DNA of 15,082 bases, from contig JBHJOF010000411.1 in the NCBI GenBank assembly GCA_050330055.1, forward strand, positions 1-15,082. The letters run 5' to 3'. Shown piece after piece: positions 13,096-15,082 of the stretch. A program made the position numbers and the translations under genes. This DNA is from JBHJOF01 sp050330055 (GTDB lineage Bacteria > Pseudomonadota > Alphaproteobacteria > Kiloniellales > JAKSDN01). Each line of letters begins with the position of its first letter. The stretch's first letter is position 1. A model generated the notes under the pieces. It ran no database searches, was not told the DNA's origin, and saw nothing but the letters and a program-made list of their open reading frames with translations.

Positions 13096-13938
13096 ATGCG
13101 CAATGCGGTAATCGCCATTCTTCTCGTCTTCTCGTTTTCCTCGCACGCGGTCTCCGCGGCGGTTCTCGAGCGGATCACCGAGAGCGGCGTGATCACGGTC
13201 GGCTATCGCGAGGACGCGGCGCCCTACGCCTACAAGAACGACATAGGCGAGCCGGCCGGCTATTCGGTCGATCTCTGCCGCGCGGTCGTAGCCCACATCA
13301 AGCGGCAGTTGAAGCTGGCCGAGATCAAGATCAGCTACCATCCAGTCACCGGCGAGAACCGCTTCGAAGCCGTGCAGGAGGGACGGATCGACCTGCTCTG
13401 CGGGGCCACCACGGCGACGCTTTCGCGGCGCGAGATCGTCGACTTCTCGATTCCCATCTTCATCGACGGCGCCAGCGTGCTGTTCCGCGTCGATGGGCCT
13501 CAGGACTTCGAGTCGCTTGCCGGCCACACGATCGGCGTCCTCTCGGGCACGACGACCCAAGATGCTCTGCGCGTAACCCTGCAGCAGCTCGGCGTGCGGG
13601 CCGATGTCGTGACCGCGGAGACCCACGAGGACGGCCTGCGGCAGCTCGAAGAGGGCAGGCTCAGCGCCTATTTCGCCGATCAGGCGATCCTGCTCTATCT
13701 CATGCTCAAGAGCCGGGACGCCGCGGCGTTGCGAGTGTCGAAGCGCCTCTTCACCCGCGAGCCTTACGCTCTGGCGCTGCCCAAGGACGACGGCCGCTTC
13801 CGGCTTGCGGTCGACCGCGCGCTGAGCCGCATCTACCGCTCCGGAGAAATCGAGAAAATCTACCGTGGCAGCTTCGGCGATGCGCAACCCGGCGACCTGG
13901 TGCTGGCGCTCTACGCCGTCAGCGCGCTGCCGGAGTGA
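13096..13938 (+). CDS. Amino-acid-type ABC transporter periplasmic substrate-binding protein (family 3)
   Basis: This encodes 280 residues from the ATG at 13096, chosen over further upstream in-frame starts because GGGAGG lies six to seven bases before it and a signal peptide begins there (MRNAVIAILLVFSFSSHAVSA, about residues 1-21). The mature protein has the family 3 solute-binding fold. GVITVGYREDAAPYAY (31-46) and GEPAGYSVDLCRAV open lobe 1, GRIDLLCGATTATLSRREIVDFS carries the conserved Thr and Arg that hold the amino-acid carboxylate, and GHTIGVLSGTTT and YFADQAILL (around D195) belong to lobe 2. IYRSGEIEKIYRGSFG is the usual C-terminal helix. The pattern is closest to glutamate/aspartate-type (GltI-like) binding proteins, but the ligand is not certain. 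No permease or ATPase gene flanks it: the next genes are a convergent tRNA and a small membrane protein. It may serve a transporter encoded elsewhere or act as a sensor ligand carrier. Confidence 0.9.
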   Translation: MRNAVIAILLVFSFSSHAVSAAVLERITESGVITVGYREDAAPYAYKNDIGEPAGYSVDLCRAVVAHIKRQLKLAEIKISYHPVTGENRFEAVQEGRIDLLCGATTATLSRREIVDFSIPIFIDGASVLFRVDGPQDFESLAGHTIGVLSGTTTQDALRVTLQQLGVRADVVTAETHEDGLRQLEEGRLSAYFADQAILLYLMLKSRDAAALRVSKRLFTREPYALALPKDDGRFRLAVDRALSRIYRSGEIEKIYRGSFGDAQPGDLVLALYAVSALPE

Positions 13939-13999
13939 GGGCGGCAGGAGAGCGCACGGCAGCCGGATGACAGACTGCGGACCAGGCTGTTCAATCTGA

Positions 14000-14076
14000 T
14001 GGTAGCGGGGGAGGGACTCGAACCCCCGACACGCGGATTATGATTCCGCTGCTCTAACCAGCTGAGCTACCCCGCC
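14000..14076 (-). tRNA. tRNA-Met (anticodon CAU, elongator type)
   Basis: A complete 77-base cloverleaf including the encoded CCA lies on the minus strand. The acceptor stem GGCGGGG pairs with CCCCGCT (one G-U), the D arm is GCTCAGCTGGTTAGAGC, and the anticodon stem GCGGA/TCCGC holds the loop ATCATAA with CAT at 14042-14040. The variable region is GTGTC and the T arm contains GGTTCGAGTCC. It lacks the initiator features (unpaired position 1, three GC pairs under the anticodon loop). The CAU anticodon could also be tRNA-Ile2 modified by lysidine, but the overall sequence fits the alphaproteobacterial elongator Met gene better. Confidence 0.9.
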
Positions 14077-14173
14077 ACGACTGCGGTCGGTTGCGCCCCC
14101 CGGGGAGCCTGTGACGCGGGCACGTCAGGAGCACGCGAGGGGCGCCGGATCGGGTCCGGCCGCAGGAGTGACG

Positions 14174-14203
14174 GCTATATGGCCCCGGGGACCCCGCTGT
14201 CAA
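14174..14203 (-). promoter_or_regulatory. Strong sigma70-type promoter, probably of tRNA-Met
   Basis: On the minus strand the -35 is a perfect TTGACA (14203-14198). After 17-18 bases comes ATATAG/TATAGC (14180-14174). Transcription would start near 14167 and reach the tRNA after about 90 bases of leader. The spacer is unusually GC-rich (GGGGTCCCCGGGG). Confidence 0.65.
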
Positions 14204-14289
14204 GCAAGAGGGCCCGGCACAAGTGAGAGGGCGGCCGCGGCTGGGCCCAATGCGGACGCAGGGCTAGTATCGGAATTTGCTTCGAGGGC

Positions 14290-14466
14290 TCACTTGGGCC
14301 CGAAGAGGAACCACAGGATCAGGCCGAGCAGCGGCAGGATCAGAATCAGCACGATCCAGATCGCCTTGACGCCGGCCCCGGCGCCGCTCTGGAACACCCT
14401 GATGATCGCGTAGACGTCGCCGATCAGGATGAGCAGGCCCAGTATGCCGCCGACTTCGAGACCCAT
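14290..14466 (-). CDS. Small PLDc_N-type two-helix membrane protein
   Basis: This encodes 58 residues from the ATG at 14466, with AAGGA six bases upstream. Longer in-frame starts would add sequence without protein character. Two hydrophobic segments (about 5-25 and 35-54) are joined by RVFQSGAGAGVKA, and the second ends PLLGLILWFLFGPK. This matches the N-terminal membrane domain of phospholipase D nuclease/cardiolipin synthase family proteins (PLDc_N), which is often found as a stand-alone small inner-membrane protein with no catalytic HKD motif, as here. Its function is not known. It lies upstream of tRNA-Met on the same strand but with a separate promoter between them. No terminator is apparent. 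Confidence 0.85.
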   Translation of the reverse strand: MGLEVGGILGLLILIGDVYAIIRVFQSGAGAGVKAIWIVLILILPLLGLILWFLFGPK

Positions 14467-15059
14467 GGTGCGTCCTTTCCCCGTGGTTTGCGCCCGGTGC
14501 TGGCAGGCGAATGCGAGCCGGGCGAGTGGCTTTGAGCGAATGGCCCTGGACAGCCGGAGCCGACCCCCAGGCCCCCGGCCGGAGAGGCCGATCCACGATC
14601 CTTGTCCACGGCATTGCCCCCGGGGCGACCATAGCGCGGATTTCCGCCGGCCGGATAGGGCCTTGCGGCTCTCGCTGACGGCGCCCGCCCGCGAGCCGGC
14701 CGCCCCCTTCCCCGCGGTACTGGGCGCCCCGGTCCACCCCGGCCCTAACCAGCGAACACAAAAAAGTTGTTTGCCGGCAAACGCGGTGGTCGGTCTATGA
14801 TGGCGAGCAGTGGAGAACTTCCCGCCATTCGGGCAGCTGCCTCCGGTCTGGGGGCGGCGAATTGTGCCCGAGCGGCAAGCGTCTACTCCGCCACACTTCA
14901 GTACAGCAAAACCGAGGGCCGGCATGCAGCGCACTCGCAGAACAACGGGCCAGGCCCGATCGCGCAGTACAACGTGCCACGCCCCGATCCATTCAATCAG
15001 GGGCCGACAAGAACCGGTGCCAACAAGAACAGCGATCCGAATGAAGGGAGAGGCATTCC
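14467..15059. other. Intergenic region between the PLDc_N gene and the right-edge gene
   Basis: The left half (14467-14760) is GC-rich without a recognised gene. The right half is probably the promoter and leader of the plus-strand gene starting at 15060. A plus-strand frame from ATG at 14797/14800 is open to the window end (about 94 codons), but it uses a much less biased third position and rare codons such as AGA and CTA, and it has no ribosome site, so it is not called. Confidence 0.5.
14769..14801 (+). promoter_or_regulatory. 14-bp palindrome and -10-like element, candidate regulated promoter
   Basis: GTTTGCCGGCAAAC (14769-14782) is a perfect palindrome with a central CCGG. TATGAT (14796-14801) lies 13 bases after it and matches 5 of 6 positions of a -10. 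The -35 would fall inside the palindrome (TTGCCG with a long 19-base spacer), the layout of a regulator-controlled promoter. Read on the minus strand, the palindrome followed by AACTTTTTT could instead be a weak terminator. Confidence 0.35.
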
Positions 15060-15082
15060 ATGGCTACAGTCACCGTCAACGG
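15060..15082 (+). CDS. Start of a protein-coding gene cut by the right edge
   Basis: An ATG at 15060 is preceded by AAGGGAGAGG at a spacing of about six bases, one of the best ribosome sites in the window. Only seven codons are present, MATVTVN plus two bases of a likely Gly codon. N-termini of this sort occur in RTX-type calcium-binding proteins, which would fit the secretion theme of the window, but seven residues cannot establish a family. Confidence 0.5.

Noticed and set aside
14000..14076. tRNA as an integration site for a mobile element
   Set aside because: There is no integrase gene and no duplicated tRNA 3' end in the window.

Overview
The window reads as chromosome of a GC-rich alphaproteobacterium, most likely of the Rhodospirillales/Kiloniellales type. 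The signs are strongly GC-biased third codon positions, a CAU tRNA of the usual alphaproteobacterial form, a 105-bp palindromic intergenic element resembling those of Rhizobiales and Brucella, and two exact TTAACCAT (CtrA 8-mer-like) sites. The exact genus cannot be set from sequence alone.

Positions 1 to about 11983 form one long run of minus-strand genes. In transcription order they are: two tandem TolC-family outer-membrane proteins (11983-10640 and 10555-8498, the second with a roughly 250-residue extra tail); two paralogous calcium-binding-repeat proteins (7869-6142 and 5640-4132); a class I methyltransferase of lower GC (3774-3016); a TPR protein with a glycosyltransferase-like C-terminal half (2863-1277); a 128-residue protein that is mostly a type I secretion signal of the VCA0849 class (993-607); and an unidentified partial gene running off the left edge (263-1). 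The simplest reading is a surface/secretion locus in which TolC exits serve type I secretion of several cargo proteins and the TPR protein might modify glycans or proteins. No inner-membrane ABC transporter or membrane-fusion protein is present, so the secretion machine is incomplete here.

The cargo genes appear to be transcribed separately. A good intrinsic terminator follows the 7869-6142 gene, a clear sigma70-like promoter lies 250 bp upstream of it within a cluster of small palindromes, and the second paralog has a structured GC-rich leader. A 105-bp repeat ends exactly on the stop codon of the 5640-4132 gene.

Positions 11984-13095 are non-coding as far as can be seen and hold several inverted repeats, a 10-bp-stem hairpin and a 15-bp tandem duplication. 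To the right lie an orphan amino-acid-type periplasmic binding protein (13096-13938, plus), a tRNA-Met(CAU) (14076-14000, minus) with a strong promoter, a 58-residue PLDc_N-type membrane protein (14466-14290, minus), and the first seven codons of a plus-strand gene starting at 15060 and beginning MATVTVN, behind a long leader and a 14-bp palindrome.
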